DNA of 64,000 nucleotides from an uncultured bacterium (GCA_934875675.1 CAKXIK010000006.1:19368-83367), one strand, 5' to 3'. Shown: positions 51,213 through 60,413, numbered from the stretch's first letter. Numbers and translations: made by a program. The notes: a model not told the origin generated them from the letters alone.

Positions 51213-53474
51213 TTACTTTGAGCTTGTGCCGGAACTTGCGTCAGATGTGTCATTGGCATCCGGAACCGAGATGGAATCGGTGCGGTAAATAAATTTTACG
51301 GAGCTCGGCAGACTTTGAGAAGAACCGGCAAAGCTTGTGTATTCACCGGAGGCCTCTTTTAATGCGCGCAAGCGATCCATCAAGCTCTTGACATCGTTGT
51401 GGTAAAGGTCAATCAGCTTGCCGAGACCTTCCTCACCGCTGAGTGTTTTCATCCCTTCGGAAAGCTGCATGGCGCCGTCCTTCAGTTGGGAAACACCGTC
51501 CGGAAGTGCGCTGCTGGCGGTTTTTAGCTTGCCGATGCCAGCCAACAGAGAAACGGCACCCGAATTTAATTCTTTGCTGCCGGAGGAAAGGGTTCCGATT
51601 CCGCTGTTGAGTTCCTTTGCACCGGACAAAAGCTCTTTGCTGCCCGAATAAGCAGAGTCAACACCGGCGGTATATTCCAGAAGTCCCTGATAGAACTGAT
51701 TGTAGCTGTCCAGCTGGGAAATCAGCTGTGTAATGGAATTAGAGCCATTAGAAGCACTGGTAACAGCCGCGTTAATTTGCTGCTGCACCGTCTCGGATTT
51801 CATGGTTTCGTTAATTTTGGAGGAGATGGTGGAATTCACGGTGTTTTTGGTATTGTCACTAATAGTCTTTTGAATGGCTGCAGAATTCATTTGTGCATCC
51901 GTGGCAGCGTCAATCTTTGCTTTGGTGGCGGAATCGGAGGAGTAAGCAGCCGTCACAGCGGAAACGGCCTGATTGACAGCTGACTTAGTAGCATCCGGAA
52001 CCTTTCCGGCCGCGACGGCCTGCTGATATTCTTCTGCGGTCATTTGAGAGCCTGCATTTTGCAGAGCAACCGTGAGAATAACACCCTGCTGCACCTGAGA
52101 ACGCACGGCGGCGGTTACTTGTGTGCGAATAGCGCCCTCCTGTGCATTGACGGCAGCGGTTACTTCATCGGTTACCTTTGCCAATGCGGTGTTGTAAGCA
52201 AGTTTCTGAACAGTAGCGGAATCCAGGTTTTTGAGTACGGCGTTCAGCGTGGCTTTGTAATTTTGAATTGTCAGGGTCGGAACCGTCAGCCCGGCAGATT
52301 TAAGCTGTGTATTGGCGGTGGAAAGCAGGGTTTCAAACACTTGTTTTGCACCCGCGTTCAGTGAAGCACTGTTGCTGCTTAGTTTGCCGAGACCCACGGT
52401 CAGGCTATCCGTTCCCGCAATAAGCTTTTGTGCACCGGTACGCAGTGCCTGTGTACCGGTGACAAGCTCCTGCGTTCCCTCCTGCAGCCCCTGCGCACCG
52501 GAATAGAGCTCACCGATGCCGGAAACAAGCTGCTTTGACTTGACGAGCAGGGTATCAAGCCCGCTGTAGAGTGAGGAGGAACCGTCTGTCAGCTTTGTCA
52601 GTCCATCGGTCAGCGTGGCAAGCTTGCTATCCAGATCATCCAGTGTATCGGTGTCGTCCAAATCAAGCTCATTAAACAGGTCGTTGGTGACAAATGTAAG
52701 TGTAGTATCCAGTTCAAAATCGGTGACATCTGCAGAGATGGTTACGGAAGAAGGGATTTCCAAATCATCCGCAGAAATATCCAGGCTTTCCTGCAGACCG
52801 GGCAGAGCAAATCCCATGACGATGCTTCGGTTCCCGTCGTTGACCACTTTGCCGTTGGAGACAGAAAGATTGCTGAATTTGTCACCATCCAGCAACATTC
52901 CGGTCACAACGACAAATGGAACCTTCACACTCATAGTTTTTCCGTTAACCGTGACGTTTTTTGTTTCGTTATTCTGGTACTGAAACGTCATGGTTACGCG
53001 TCCGCTTTTTCCGGCAAGCTTCGCAGCGGAAATCTCTTTCCCGTCCAGCTGATATTTAATGGAAATGGAGACAGGAAGCTTTTTTTCGCTGGTGCCGCGG
53101 TAATAAATATCGTTGCCGTTTGCTGCCCAGGTAAGCTTACAGTTCTCAGCCGTAAAGGTCTCGTCGCCCTTCAGGTTCAGAATGTCGCTCAGGTCGGAGG
53201 CATCTTCTAGGCTGGAAAGTCCCTGCGGATTTTTCAGCCAGTCACTGACGATGATTTGATTGACGGAGCCGTCTGCTCCGGTGAGTGCATAGACGGTTTC
53301 TTCCTTGGAGTTTTTTTCATCCGTTTGGATACCTGAGGAAGCAGAGGTCACAGTGGAAGCGGATTTGCTGTCGTTGGAATTTTGTGCGAACACAATTGCA
53401 CCCACACCGCTGCACGCCAGCAAAATGCTGCAGGTGATGGCAATTGCTTGAATCCATTTTTTCTTTTTCATCAC
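51213..53474 (-). CDS. YhgE/Pip-like secreted or membrane-anchored protein
   Basis: A 753-residue protein with an N-terminal signal anchor (M-M-K-K-K-K-W then a hydrophobic run to about residue 30) and otherwise extracellular. The middle (about 270-380 and 590-680) has the repeated G-x3-L-x2-G pattern, with L-S-S-G-S-K-E-L-N-S-G-A-type heptads forming long helices, as in YhgE/Pip proteins. It lacks the usual C-terminal six-helix membrane domain, so it probably works with the MMPL transporter gene 22 bases upstream in the operon. Long coiled regions explain the low complexity. ATG at 53474 follows GAAAGGATGATTCC. Confidence 0.75.
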   Translation of the reverse strand: MMKKKKWIQAIAITCSILLACSGVGAIVFAQNSNDSKSASTVTSASSGIQTDEKNSKEETVYALTGADGSVNQIIVSDWLKNPQGLSSLEDASDLSDILNLKGDETFTAENCKLTWAANGNDIYYRGTSEKKLPVSISIKYQLDGKEISAAKLAGKSGRVTMTFQYQNNETKNVTVNGKTMSVKVPFVVVTGMLLDGDKFSNLSVSNGKVVNDGNRSIVMGFALPGLQESLDISADDLEIPSSVTISADVTDFELDTTLTFVTNDLFNELDLDDTDTLDDLDSKLATLTDGLTKLTDGSSSLYSGLDTLLVKSKQLVSGIGELYSGAQGLQEGTQELVTGTQALRTGAQKLIAGTDSLTVGLGKLSSNSASLNAGAKQVFETLLSTANTQLKSAGLTVPTLTIQNYKATLNAVLKNLDSATVQKLAYNTALAKVTDEVTAAVNAQEGAIRTQVTAAVRSQVQQGVILTVALQNAGSQMTAEEYQQAVAAGKVPDATKSAVNQAVSAVTAAYSSDSATKAKIDAATDAQMNSAAIQKTISDNTKNTVNSTISSKINETMKSETVQQQINAAVTSASNGSNSITQLISQLDSYNQFYQGLLEYTAGVDSAYSGSKELLSGAKELNSGIGTLSSGSKELNSGAVSLLAGIGKLKTASSALPDGVSQLKDGAMQLSEGMKTLSGEEGLGKLIDLYHNDVKSLMDRLRALKEASGEYTSFAGSSQSLPSSVKFIYRTDSISVPDANDTSDASSGTSSK

Positions 53475-53496
53475 GGAATCATCCTTTCATAATCAG

Positions 53497-55599
53497 TCAG
53501 GAATTGCTTTCTGCCGGAGTGGCGGTTTCTTTGCGGTGCGGCTTGAAGCCGACACTGGTTGCGCAGATGACCTTATCCAGCAGCATGAACATTGCGGGAA
53601 GAATAAAGATGACGCAGAGCATACTGATAATTGCACCGCGCGCCATCAACATGCAGATGGAACTGATAATATCGATATCGGAATAAATCCCAACACCAAA
53701 TGTCGCCGCAAAAAATCCCATTGCGCTGACGATAATTGAGGGAATCGAGGCAGAAAGCGCGGTGGTAATTGCGGCACGTTTCTCGTTCCCAAGGGAACGT
53801 TCCTTGCGGTAGCGCGTGGTCATCAGAATAGCATAGTCTACCGTTGCACCCAGCTGAATAGTACTGATGCAAATTGGCGCGATAAACGGTAACGTTGTAC
53901 CGGTGTAAAACGGAATGCCAAGGTTGATAAAAATAGCAAGCTCAATTACCGCCACCAAAATGACCGGCAGCGTGATAGATTTAAAGACAATTGCAATAAT
54001 CAGGAAGATTGCAACAATCGAAATCGCGTCCACAACCGCAAAATCATGGTCGGTAATGGTGATTAAATCCTTTGTACAGGGTGCTTCACCAATCAACATT
54101 CCGCTGGAATCATATTTTTTCAGAATATTGTTAATGGAGTCCACCTGTGCGTTTACCTCGTCGCTTGCCACCTTGTATTTGGAGCTGACGAGAATCAACT
54201 GATACCGGTCACTCTTGAGCACATTTTTAATGGAATCGGGCAAAACTTCCTCCGGGACCTGAGAGCCGAGCAGAGAATTCAGACCGATTGAGAATTTGAC
54301 ACCATCCACCTTATCAATTTCACGGAGCATACTTTGTGCGTCTTTCGAGGACATTTTCGCATCCGCGAGTATCATATGTGTGGATGCCATATCAAAGTCA
54401 TCCTGCAGCTTTGTATTTGCAATTACATATTCCATGTCTTTGGGCAGCGAATCGCCGAGGTCGTAATAGACACCGGTGTTCGAGTATCCATAAACCGAAG
54501 GGATGAGCAGCACGGCAAATACAATCAGGAAAATCCAGCTATGATGAGTTATACCGGAAGCAAAGCGGTTCATGTCTGGCAGCAAGGTGCGATGCTTTGT
54601 TTTTTCCAGAATACGGTCAAACAACAGAATCATTGCAGGAAGGGTTGTAACACAGCCAATTACACCCAGCAGCACGCCTTTTGCCATGACAATTCCCAGG
54701 TCACGGCCGAGGGTAAAGCTCATAAAGCATAAAGCGATAAATCCTGCCACGGTTGTAATGGAGGACCCAACTACCGAGGTGACGGTGTTGGAAATCGTAT
54801 GAGCCATTGCGCGCTCCTTATCGCCGGAAAAACGGACTTTTTGCTCGTTGTAGCTGTGCCATAGAAAAATGGAATAGTCCATGGTGACGGCAAGCTGCAG
54901 CACTGCGGCAAGCGCCTTGGTAATATAAGAGATTTCGCCGAGGAAAAGGTTACTGCCCAGATTCCATAGAATTGCCATTCCGATATTCATCAAAAACACC
55001 AACGGAATTACCCATGAATCCATGAACAGCATCATGGCAGCCGTGGCAAGCAAAACTGCAATGGCAACGTAGACCGGCTCCTGTTGCTCGCAAAGCTGCT
55101 TGAGATCGGTAACCATGGCGGACATACCCGACACATAGCACTCTTTTCCGGCAATTTTTCGAATTTGCTGTACCGCTTCCATTGTTTCGTCGGCGGAAGT
55201 GGAGGTGTCAAAAAACACCGCCATCATGGTCGTGTCGCCTTTGTTGAACGCATCATAATATTTTTGCGGTAAAAGCTCCATCGGAATGGAAATATCCGCA
55301 AGGTCATCGTACCAAAGAACAGTGGAGACATGATCCACTTCCTTGAATTTTGTTTCCAATGCCACAGTGTCTTTTTCGCTCATACCTTCTACCATAACAA
55401 GCGAAAATCCACCCTTGCCAAATTCATCTAAAAGAATATTTTGTCCCTGCACCGTGTCAATGTCATCGGGAAGATAGGTAAGAACATCGTAATTAATTCG
55501 GGTGTTGATCATGCCGAAAACCGATGGAATCAGGAGCAGTACGCCCAGAATTAAAATCGGAATCCGGTGCTTTACCACCCATTTGCCAAAACGAATCAT
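53497..55599 (-). CDS. MMPL/RND-family exporter
   Basis: A 700-residue integral membrane transporter of the RND superfamily, MMPL type. Topology is the expected: one segment near residue 15, a large outer loop, five segments (about 165-320), then the pattern repeats from residue 350. The D-Y-S-I-F-L-W-H and D-Y-A-I-L-M-T-T-R-Y motifs in the two halves carry the proton-relay Asp-Tyr pairs. ATG at 55599 follows AAAGGATGATT; a TTG nine bases upstream is an alternative. It likely exports lipids or toxic amphiphiles and partners the YhgE-like protein; TetR is the likely regulator (inference). Confidence 0.88.
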   Translation of the reverse strand: MIRFGKWVVKHRIPILILGVLLLIPSVFGMINTRINYDVLTYLPDDIDTVQGQNILLDEFGKGGFSLVMVEGMSEKDTVALETKFKEVDHVSTVLWYDDLADISIPMELLPQKYYDAFNKGDTTMMAVFFDTSTSADETMEAVQQIRKIAGKECYVSGMSAMVTDLKQLCEQQEPVYVAIAVLLATAAMMLFMDSWVIPLVFLMNIGMAILWNLGSNLFLGEISYITKALAAVLQLAVTMDYSIFLWHSYNEQKVRFSGDKERAMAHTISNTVTSVVGSSITTVAGFIALCFMSFTLGRDLGIVMAKGVLLGVIGCVTTLPAMILLFDRILEKTKHRTLLPDMNRFASGITHHSWIFLIVFAVLLIPSVYGYSNTGVYYDLGDSLPKDMEYVIANTKLQDDFDMASTHMILADAKMSSKDAQSMLREIDKVDGVKFSIGLNSLLGSQVPEEVLPDSIKNVLKSDRYQLILVSSKYKVASDEVNAQVDSINNILKKYDSSGMLIGEAPCTKDLITITDHDFAVVDAISIVAIFLIIAIVFKSITLPVILVAVIELAIFINLGIPFYTGTTLPFIAPICISTIQLGATVDYAILMTTRYRKERSLGNEKRAAITTALSASIPSIIVSAMGFFAATFGVGIYSDIDIISSICMLMARGAIISMLCVIFILPAMFMLLDKVICATSVGFKPHRKETATPAESNS

Positions 55600-55663
55600 A
55601 ACAAGCAATCATCCTTTCATATGAAAACCGACGAGCGGCAGTTTTGTTACGGGATTTGTTCAA

Positions 55664-56830
55664 TTAGCCTGCAGCCGTGCAAAGATTAACCCGGCTGCGC
55701 CACAAAGCGGCAAGATCGGTTTGCTCCCACGGCATTCGGCGCGCGTTTTTACCAAACTGTCCGGCACAAAGCGCAGAATAAATTGGTCGGCAAAGGCAAA
55801 ATCGCTCTAAGACAGCCGCGGGACGGAAATCGATGCATTCCTGCGCAAGCTGCAAAATTTGTTGGACGTGAATGGTTTCCGTGCCAAAGGTTCGAATTGC
55901 GACGGCAACTGGATCGGCAAGACCGACCGCATAGCTTAACTGAAATTCGCACTTGCGGGCAAATCCTGCAGCGACGGTGTTTTTGGCAAGGTACCGTGCC
56001 AGATATGCTGCAAATTTTTCGGGGTGAGAGGCATCTTTGCCGGAAAAAGAGCCATCCCATTGAGATGAGGCAGAGCCATACGTGTCACACGCAATCTTTC
56101 GTCCGGTCATTCCCGTTGCAGCGGCAGGACCGCCAGTGACAAACCGCCCGGTTGGATTGATAAAAACCGTGGAGGAATCGTCCAGAAGCGATGAAGGAAT
56201 TGCCGCATGGATCACCTTTTTCATGAGTATTGATCGCAGCGGTTCAATTTCGGTCTGCTCGGTGTGCTGTGCACAAAGCAAAAGCGACGCAATGCGTTTG
56301 GGCACGTCTCCCTCGTATTCCAAGGTAATCTGTGCTTTACCGTCCGGCAGCAAAAAGGGGAGAACACCATTTTTGCGCACAAGGGCAAGGTGGTGAATTA
56401 CGGAGCGGGCAAGTTCCACCGGCAAAGGCATGAAATCGGGAGTTTCACGGCAGGCAAACCCCACAACCGTGTGCTGGCTTGCAGCACTGCGATCCGGTGT
56501 GGAATGGCGGGGCTCGGTTCGCAACAGGTCTGGGGAGGGAGGCTGCAGTTCATTTTGTACCATGCAGTTCTGTGCACAAAAACCGTATGCAGGGTCGGTA
56601 TAGCCAGCAGAGGCAATCACACTGCGCACCAAAGCATCCCAATTGATAGCGGCGGTTGTCTTCAGAATTCCCATCAAGTGGACGGTGCTTCCGCAAATTG
56701 CCACTTCACAACTGGAACGGGTATCGGGATCCTGGCGGAGTGCGGCATCCAGAACGGCGTCTGCAATCCGGTCACAAAGCTTGTCGGGTTGGCCTTCTGC
56801 CACCGCTTCGGCAGTGCAGAGTGTAGTCAT
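55664..56830 (-). CDS. Divergent S-adenosylmethionine synthetase paralogue (MetK-like)
   Basis: A 388-residue protein alignable to MetK along its whole length: E-G-Q-P-D-K-L-C-D at the start, L-P-V-E-L-A, L-P-D-G-K-A-Q-I-T-L-E-Y, I-N-P-T-G-R-F-V-T-G-G-P, G-R-K-I-A-C-D-T-Y-G and F-S-G-K-D. Odd features: the active-site His14 of E-G-H-P-D-K is Gln14; the G-A-G-D-Q-G loop is replaced by a Ser/Ala/Gln stretch; and the K-V-D-R-S after S-G-K-D is changed. Activity is doubtful. ATG at 56830 follows AGAAAGG. It lies 64 bases upstream of the MMPL gene on the same strand. No SAM riboswitch was recognised in its 120-base leader. Confidence 0.85.
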   Translation of the reverse strand: MTTLCTAEAVAEGQPDKLCDRIADAVLDAALRQDPDTRSSCEVAICGSTVHLMGILKTTAAINWDALVRSVIASAGYTDPAYGFCAQNCMVQNELQPPSPDLLRTEPRHSTPDRSAASQHTVVGFACRETPDFMPLPVELARSVIHHLALVRKNGVLPFLLPDGKAQITLEYEGDVPKRIASLLLCAQHTEQTEIEPLRSILMKKVIHAAIPSSLLDDSSTVFINPTGRFVTGGPAAATGMTGRKIACDTYGSASSQWDGSFSGKDASHPEKFAAYLARYLAKNTVAAGFARKCEFQLSYAVGLADPVAVAIRTFGTETIHVQQILQLAQECIDFRPAAVLERFCLCRPIYSALCAGQFGKNARRMPWEQTDLAALWRSRVNLCTAAG

Positions 56831-56956
56831 ACAAAAGCACCTTTCTGAGAAACCGTTTTCCGGAAATCCGCATTGCTTTCCGGGAACGCGGTTATCAAGA
56901 TTCGGCGTATTGCCGTGACAATTATTATAGCGATTCATACATCCGGGGGCTACCAA

Positions 56957-56999
56957 CAAAAAAAGCGCAGTGTTCAAAACTTGAACACTGCGCAAAAAA
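56957..56999 (-). terminator. Terminator of the TetR gene
   Basis: GCGCAGTGTTCAA and TTGAACACTGCGC form a perfect 13-bp stem around a three-base loop. On the minus strand seven T follow, separating TetR from the MetK-like gene. A TATAAT (56929-56924, minus) downstream may start the next transcript. Confidence 0.92.
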
Positions 57000-57023
57000 T
57001 GACCGATTTTCAGACATTTCAGA

Positions 57024-57605
57024 TTATTTGTCTGTTTTTTCACAACTGCTGCGTTCGCAGCTGTGCTCCAACGCTTGTCGAATGCTTCCGTCAAACAGCA
57101 CATCCAGCCGGTTGATCTGCTCTTCAAAATCGGATTCCATTCCGGTGCGAATCCATTCCAAAATCATGCCGACAACGGCATATTTATAAAAATCCGCAAT
57201 AAATTGAACATCTCCGCCACATGGAACCAGACCTTCGGACTCCTTGTGAACAAAATCCAGCATGACGCGATCAGCAATGCCATAAAGATAACGTTCCAGC
57301 TGTTCTCGGTTGAGGGAACTATAAAGATGGCGGATGGCGGTTTTATTCTCAAAAACAAAACGCGCCCCTTCTACAAAAGCCTGCTGCCAGGTGGAAAAAT
57401 CGTGATGATCGTCCAGCATCCGTTTCATTTCGGTTTGAAACAGTGCATCCAATAAGTCGTAAATATCCTGAAAGTAATAGTAAAAGGTGTTGCGGTTCAC
57501 ACCGCATTCCTCCACAATGTCCTTTACGGTAATTTTATCAAGCGGATGCTCGCCGAGCAGCTTGATAAATGTTTCCATAATAGCGCGCTTGGTGAACTGA
57601 GACAT
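57024..57605 (-). CDS. TetR-family regulator
   Basis: A 193-residue repressor. The ATG at 57605 follows CGGAGGAG. The N-terminal helix-turn-helix has I-T-V-K-D-I-V-E-E-C-G-V-N-R-N-T-F-Y-Y-Y-F (about residues 27-47), the TetR signature, and the rest is a helical ligand/dimer domain of the TetR_C_7-like kind (F-V-F-E-N-K-T-A-I-R-H-L-Y). Position directly upstream of the MetK-like/MMPL/YhgE operon suggests it represses that operon. A Cys-Glu-Arg-Ser-Ser-Cys tail ends the protein. Confidence 0.9.
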   Translation of the reverse strand: MSQFTKRAIMETFIKLLGEHPLDKITVKDIVEECGVNRNTFYYYFQDIYDLLDALFQTEMKRMLDDHHDFSTWQQAFVEGARFVFENKTAIRHLYSSLNREQLERYLYGIADRVMLDFVHKESEGLVPCGGDVQFIADFYKYAVVGMILEWIRTGMESDFEEQINRLDVLFDGSIRQALEHSCERSSCEKTDK

Positions 57606-57646
57606 AACACTCCTCCGCACAATTTCGTTTTGCTCGATCTGTGTTC

Positions 57647-57675
57647 ATCATACCACAAATGGAGGAAAAAATCAA
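57647..57675 (-). promoter_or_regulatory. Promoter of the TetR gene
   Basis: On the minus strand: TTGATT (57675-57670), 17 bases, TATGAT (57652-57647). Confidence 0.65.
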
Positions 57676-57690
57676 AAGCAGACAGGGACA

Positions 57691-59196
57691 TTACATGTCA
57701 AAGTAATCCAGCTTTTTTACACCGTATGGCAGAGAACTGCTCAGGGAGAGTACAAAATCGGCAAGCTCGCGTGCTTTTTTTCCGAAAAGGGGCTTTGGCT
57801 GATAATTGTTCCATCCGCTCGCGTCCGAGGTGGGATTGCACGGAATAATTTCAGCATTTTTTAGTGCTGTAGTGCCATTCTTCAAAAAAAAGCGTGCACG
57901 AAATGCCATCGTATACGGTGAAGTGATTTGCCCCACATTTGCGCCAAAGGCAAAATTGCCGAGACTGTATACAATATATTTATTTTGATAGAGTTCAATG
58001 CCTTGCAAAACATGCGGATGGTGTCCAATTACCAGATCTGCTCCTGCGTCAATCAGGTTGTGTCCTGCGGTGACGCATGCAGGTGCAACTTCGTTTGAAA
58101 ATTCTGTGCTCCAATGCATCACCGCGATGACGATGTTATTTGGACGCTTGTATTTTTTGACGGTTTGGGTGGCACTGGATGCCCCATAGGCAGTCTGCTG
58201 ACCAATGAACACCACCTGGATTCCGTTTACGGTGGTGATATAGGGCTGCTGCAGAGTTAAAAGTGCAGCACCGGCAGAAGTCAGCGCCGCTTTGGTATCA
58301 TCGTAGCCTTTTTGAAAATAATCCATGGTGTGGTTGTTTGCGAGATTTGCCAGTTCAATGGAGGAGGAGGGCAAAATTTTTGCAAACGACGGATCCCCGC
58401 GAAAGTAGTATTTTTTTTCGGCGTGAGAGAGGCTTTTGGTCAATGTACCTTCAAAATTGATGCAGGTAATATCATCGGTTGCAAACCATGGGAACATCCG
58501 GTCAAACGGGTAGGAAGCGCTTTTTTGCCGTGTATAAACCTGATCAAATGAGTTGCTGTGGGATTCTTCATTAATGGGAGAAAAGGTGCAGTCACCGGTA
58601 AAAGTAAGCGTTACGGTATCCGCTGTTTTTCGTCCGCGCTCCCGACAGGCAGCTGCCGCAAGCTGAAACATTTCCCGTGCAATTCCGCTTTCCTTTACGG
58701 CATCGGTGACGGAGTCTGATAATCCGTCCGGATTTTCCGGATTGCTGCACAAAGCAAGCAGACGCAGCACGGCATGTGCGCTTTTGGGCAAAGATTTCGC
58801 TGCAGAACCGGCAAAGGCTTGTCCTTGTTGTTGTGCAGTGTCCGACGCTCCTGTCCGCTGCAGTGCGGAAAGAACCTTAGCAAGCGGAGCGGTATCCTGC
58901 TTTTGATTGACAGCGGATTCTACCGGATCAGAAGAGAAAGCTGCAGCAGAGGAGGATTTGTCGGTAACCGGAGCAGACACCGCACTGCTGACCGGCACGG
59001 ACGAAGAAGAGGAAACCTCCGGTGCAGAAGACGGGGCATCCGAAGAAGTGCAGGAAGAGGTACGAGAAGAAGACTGCGAGGAGGTGTCTGCGGAAAACGA
59101 GGACGAATTCTGCGTTTCAACAGGGCGATTTATCATACAGCCGCAAAGCTGGACTAATATCAGCGTCCAGACAAACAGAATTTTAACTTTTTTCAT
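57691..59196 (-). CDS. CapA-family (poly-gamma-glutamate synthesis-like) lipoprotein
   Basis: A 501-residue exported lipoprotein. ATG at 59196 follows GGAAAGGATGG. The signal peptide ends in a lipobox L-C-G-C (about residue 20). A Ser-rich linker (about 25-90) separates the anchor from the CapA/metallophosphatase-like domain (from about residue 195): T-F-T-G-D-C-T-F, I-N-F-E-G-T-L-T, L-A-N-N-H-T-M-D-Y and G-H-H-P-H-V-L-Q-G. CapA proteins act in poly-gamma-glutamate or capsule metabolism; stand-alone copies are common in Clostridia and their substrate is not known. No capsule genes are adjacent. Confidence 0.9.
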   Translation of the reverse strand: MKKVKILFVWTLILVQLCGCMINRPVETQNSSSFSADTSSQSSSRTSSCTSSDAPSSAPEVSSSSSVPVSSAVSAPVTDKSSSAAAFSSDPVESAVNQKQDTAPLAKVLSALQRTGASDTAQQQGQAFAGSAAKSLPKSAHAVLRLLALCSNPENPDGLSDSVTDAVKESGIAREMFQLAAAACRERGRKTADTVTLTFTGDCTFSPINEESHSNSFDQVYTRQKSASYPFDRMFPWFATDDITCINFEGTLTKSLSHAEKKYYFRGDPSFAKILPSSSIELANLANNHTMDYFQKGYDDTKAALTSAGAALLTLQQPYITTVNGIQVVFIGQQTAYGASSATQTVKKYKRPNNIVIAVMHWSTEFSNEVAPACVTAGHNLIDAGADLVIGHHPHVLQGIELYQNKYIVYSLGNFAFGANVGQITSPYTMAFRARFFLKNGTTALKNAEIIPCNPTSDASGWNNYQPKPLFGKKARELADFVLSLSSSLPYGVKKLDYFDM

Positions 59197-59303
59197 TTTC
59201 ACTTCCATCCTTTCCGGTGCACCGAAGCACGTTGAGTGGTTATTTCAAGAATACCATATTTCGTCGGAAAGGGAAAGTGGTTTTGAAATAAATGGAAAAT
59301 CGG

Positions 59304-59333
59304 TTGCGCAAAGTGCTGCAAACGCGTTATACT
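59304..59333 (+). promoter_or_regulatory. Promoter of the sensor kinase gene
   Basis: TTGCGC (59304-59309), 18 bases, TATACT (59328-59333), 66 bases before the start and divergent from the CapA-like gene. Confidence 0.6.
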
Positions 59334-59399
59334 GAAAACACATCGGAATGTATATTTTATGGCAGGATACACAAATCCGCGAAAGGCGTGCATAATAAA

Positions 59400-60413
59400 A
59401 TGGAAATCGAAAAACCAAAAATTTTACCTACGTTTGGAAGCTATTTGCTGCAACACCGACGGAGCCTTTTGCTTACGGTGGTATTTGCAGTGGTCTTTCT
59501 TGCAATTTTTGCATTGTATCATCTTCCGCTGGAAGCAGTAGCATATGCATTTTTGTGCTGTGCGGTAATCGGAACTTTGGTGACAGCTGTCCATTTTGCA
59601 CACTATTATCATCGCCATTGTATGATGGTGCAGCTGCAGAAATCCATTATGCTGGGCACTGCACCGCTGCCAGCTCCGGAAAACCTTTGCGAGCGCGACT
59701 ATACCCTGCTGCTGCAGCTTCTGGACAGCGAACGCCTGCATGTAATCGAAGAAAAAGAGCGTGTGGTTTCCGGCATGACAGAATATTATACCCTTTGGGC
59801 GCACCAGATCAAGACGCCGATTGCGGCAATGGGTTTGCTGCTGCAAAGCGGAGAAGGGGAAGAGTATCGCGAACTTTCCGCAGAGCTGTTTAAGATTGAG
59901 CAGTATGTAGAAATGGTGCTTTCTTATCTCCGTTTGCAAAGTGACACCAGTGATTATGTAATCCGGGAATATGATCTGGATTCACTGGTGCGGCAAACGG
60001 TTCGCAAATATGCCGGGCAGTTTATTCGCAAAAAACTGACACTTTCGCTGGGGGATGTGCACGGTCTGGTGCTGACAGATGAAAAGTGGCTCTGTTTTGT
60101 GTTAGGACAGCTACTTTCCAACGCGATCAAATACACCAACCGCGGAGGAATAACCATTACACTGGAGGAAAACAAAACACTTTGCATCGCAGATACCGGT
60201 ATCGGAATTGCACCCGAGGATCTGCCGCGGCTTGGGGAAAAGGGTTTTACCGGGTTTAACGGCAGGAACGACAAACGAGCCAGCGGAATCGGACTTTACC
60301 TGTGCCGTTGTGTGCTTGGCAGGCTTTCTCATTCGATGGAAATTACATCCGAAATCGGTAAGGGAACGTGTGTTCGGCTGCATTTGAATCATGTAGAATT
60401 GGAAAAAGAGTAA
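59400..60413 (+). CDS. Intramembrane-sensing histidine kinase, no adjacent response regulator
   Basis: A 337-residue BceS/GraS-type kinase. ATG at 59400 follows GAAAGG. Two membrane segments (about 20-36 and 43-60) with almost no outer loop, then the H-box Y-T-L-W-A-H-Q-I-K-T-P-I-A (phospho-His near residue 141), N-box L-L-S-N-A-I-K-Y-T, and G-boxes C-I-A-D-T-G-I-G-I and R-A-S-G-I-G-L-Y-L. Such kinases normally pair with an ABC transporter and an adjacent response regulator sensing peptide antibiotics. Neither is next to it; the gene is alone between a CapA-like gene and a convergent lyase gene. Confidence 0.92.
   Translation: MEIEKPKILPTFGSYLLQHRRSLLLTVVFAVVFLAIFALYHLPLEAVAYAFLCCAVIGTLVTAVHFAHYYHRHCMMVQLQKSIMLGTAPLPAPENLCERDYTLLLQLLDSERLHVIEEKERVVSGMTEYYTLWAHQIKTPIAAMGLLLQSGEGEEYRELSAELFKIEQYVEMVLSYLRLQSDTSDYVIREYDLDSLVRQTVRKYAGQFIRKKLTLSLGDVHGLVLTDEKWLCFVLGQLLSNAIKYTNRGGITITLEENKTLCIADTGIGIAPEDLPRLGEKGFTGFNGRNDKRASGIGLYLCRCVLGRLSHSMEITSEIGKGTCVRLHLNHVELEKE

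Noticed and set aside
56831..56956. Leader of the MetK-like gene as a SAM riboswitch
   Set aside because: Some hairpins are possible (CCGGAAA/TTTCCGG) but none of the SAM-I, SAM-II or SAM-III core sequences could be recognised.
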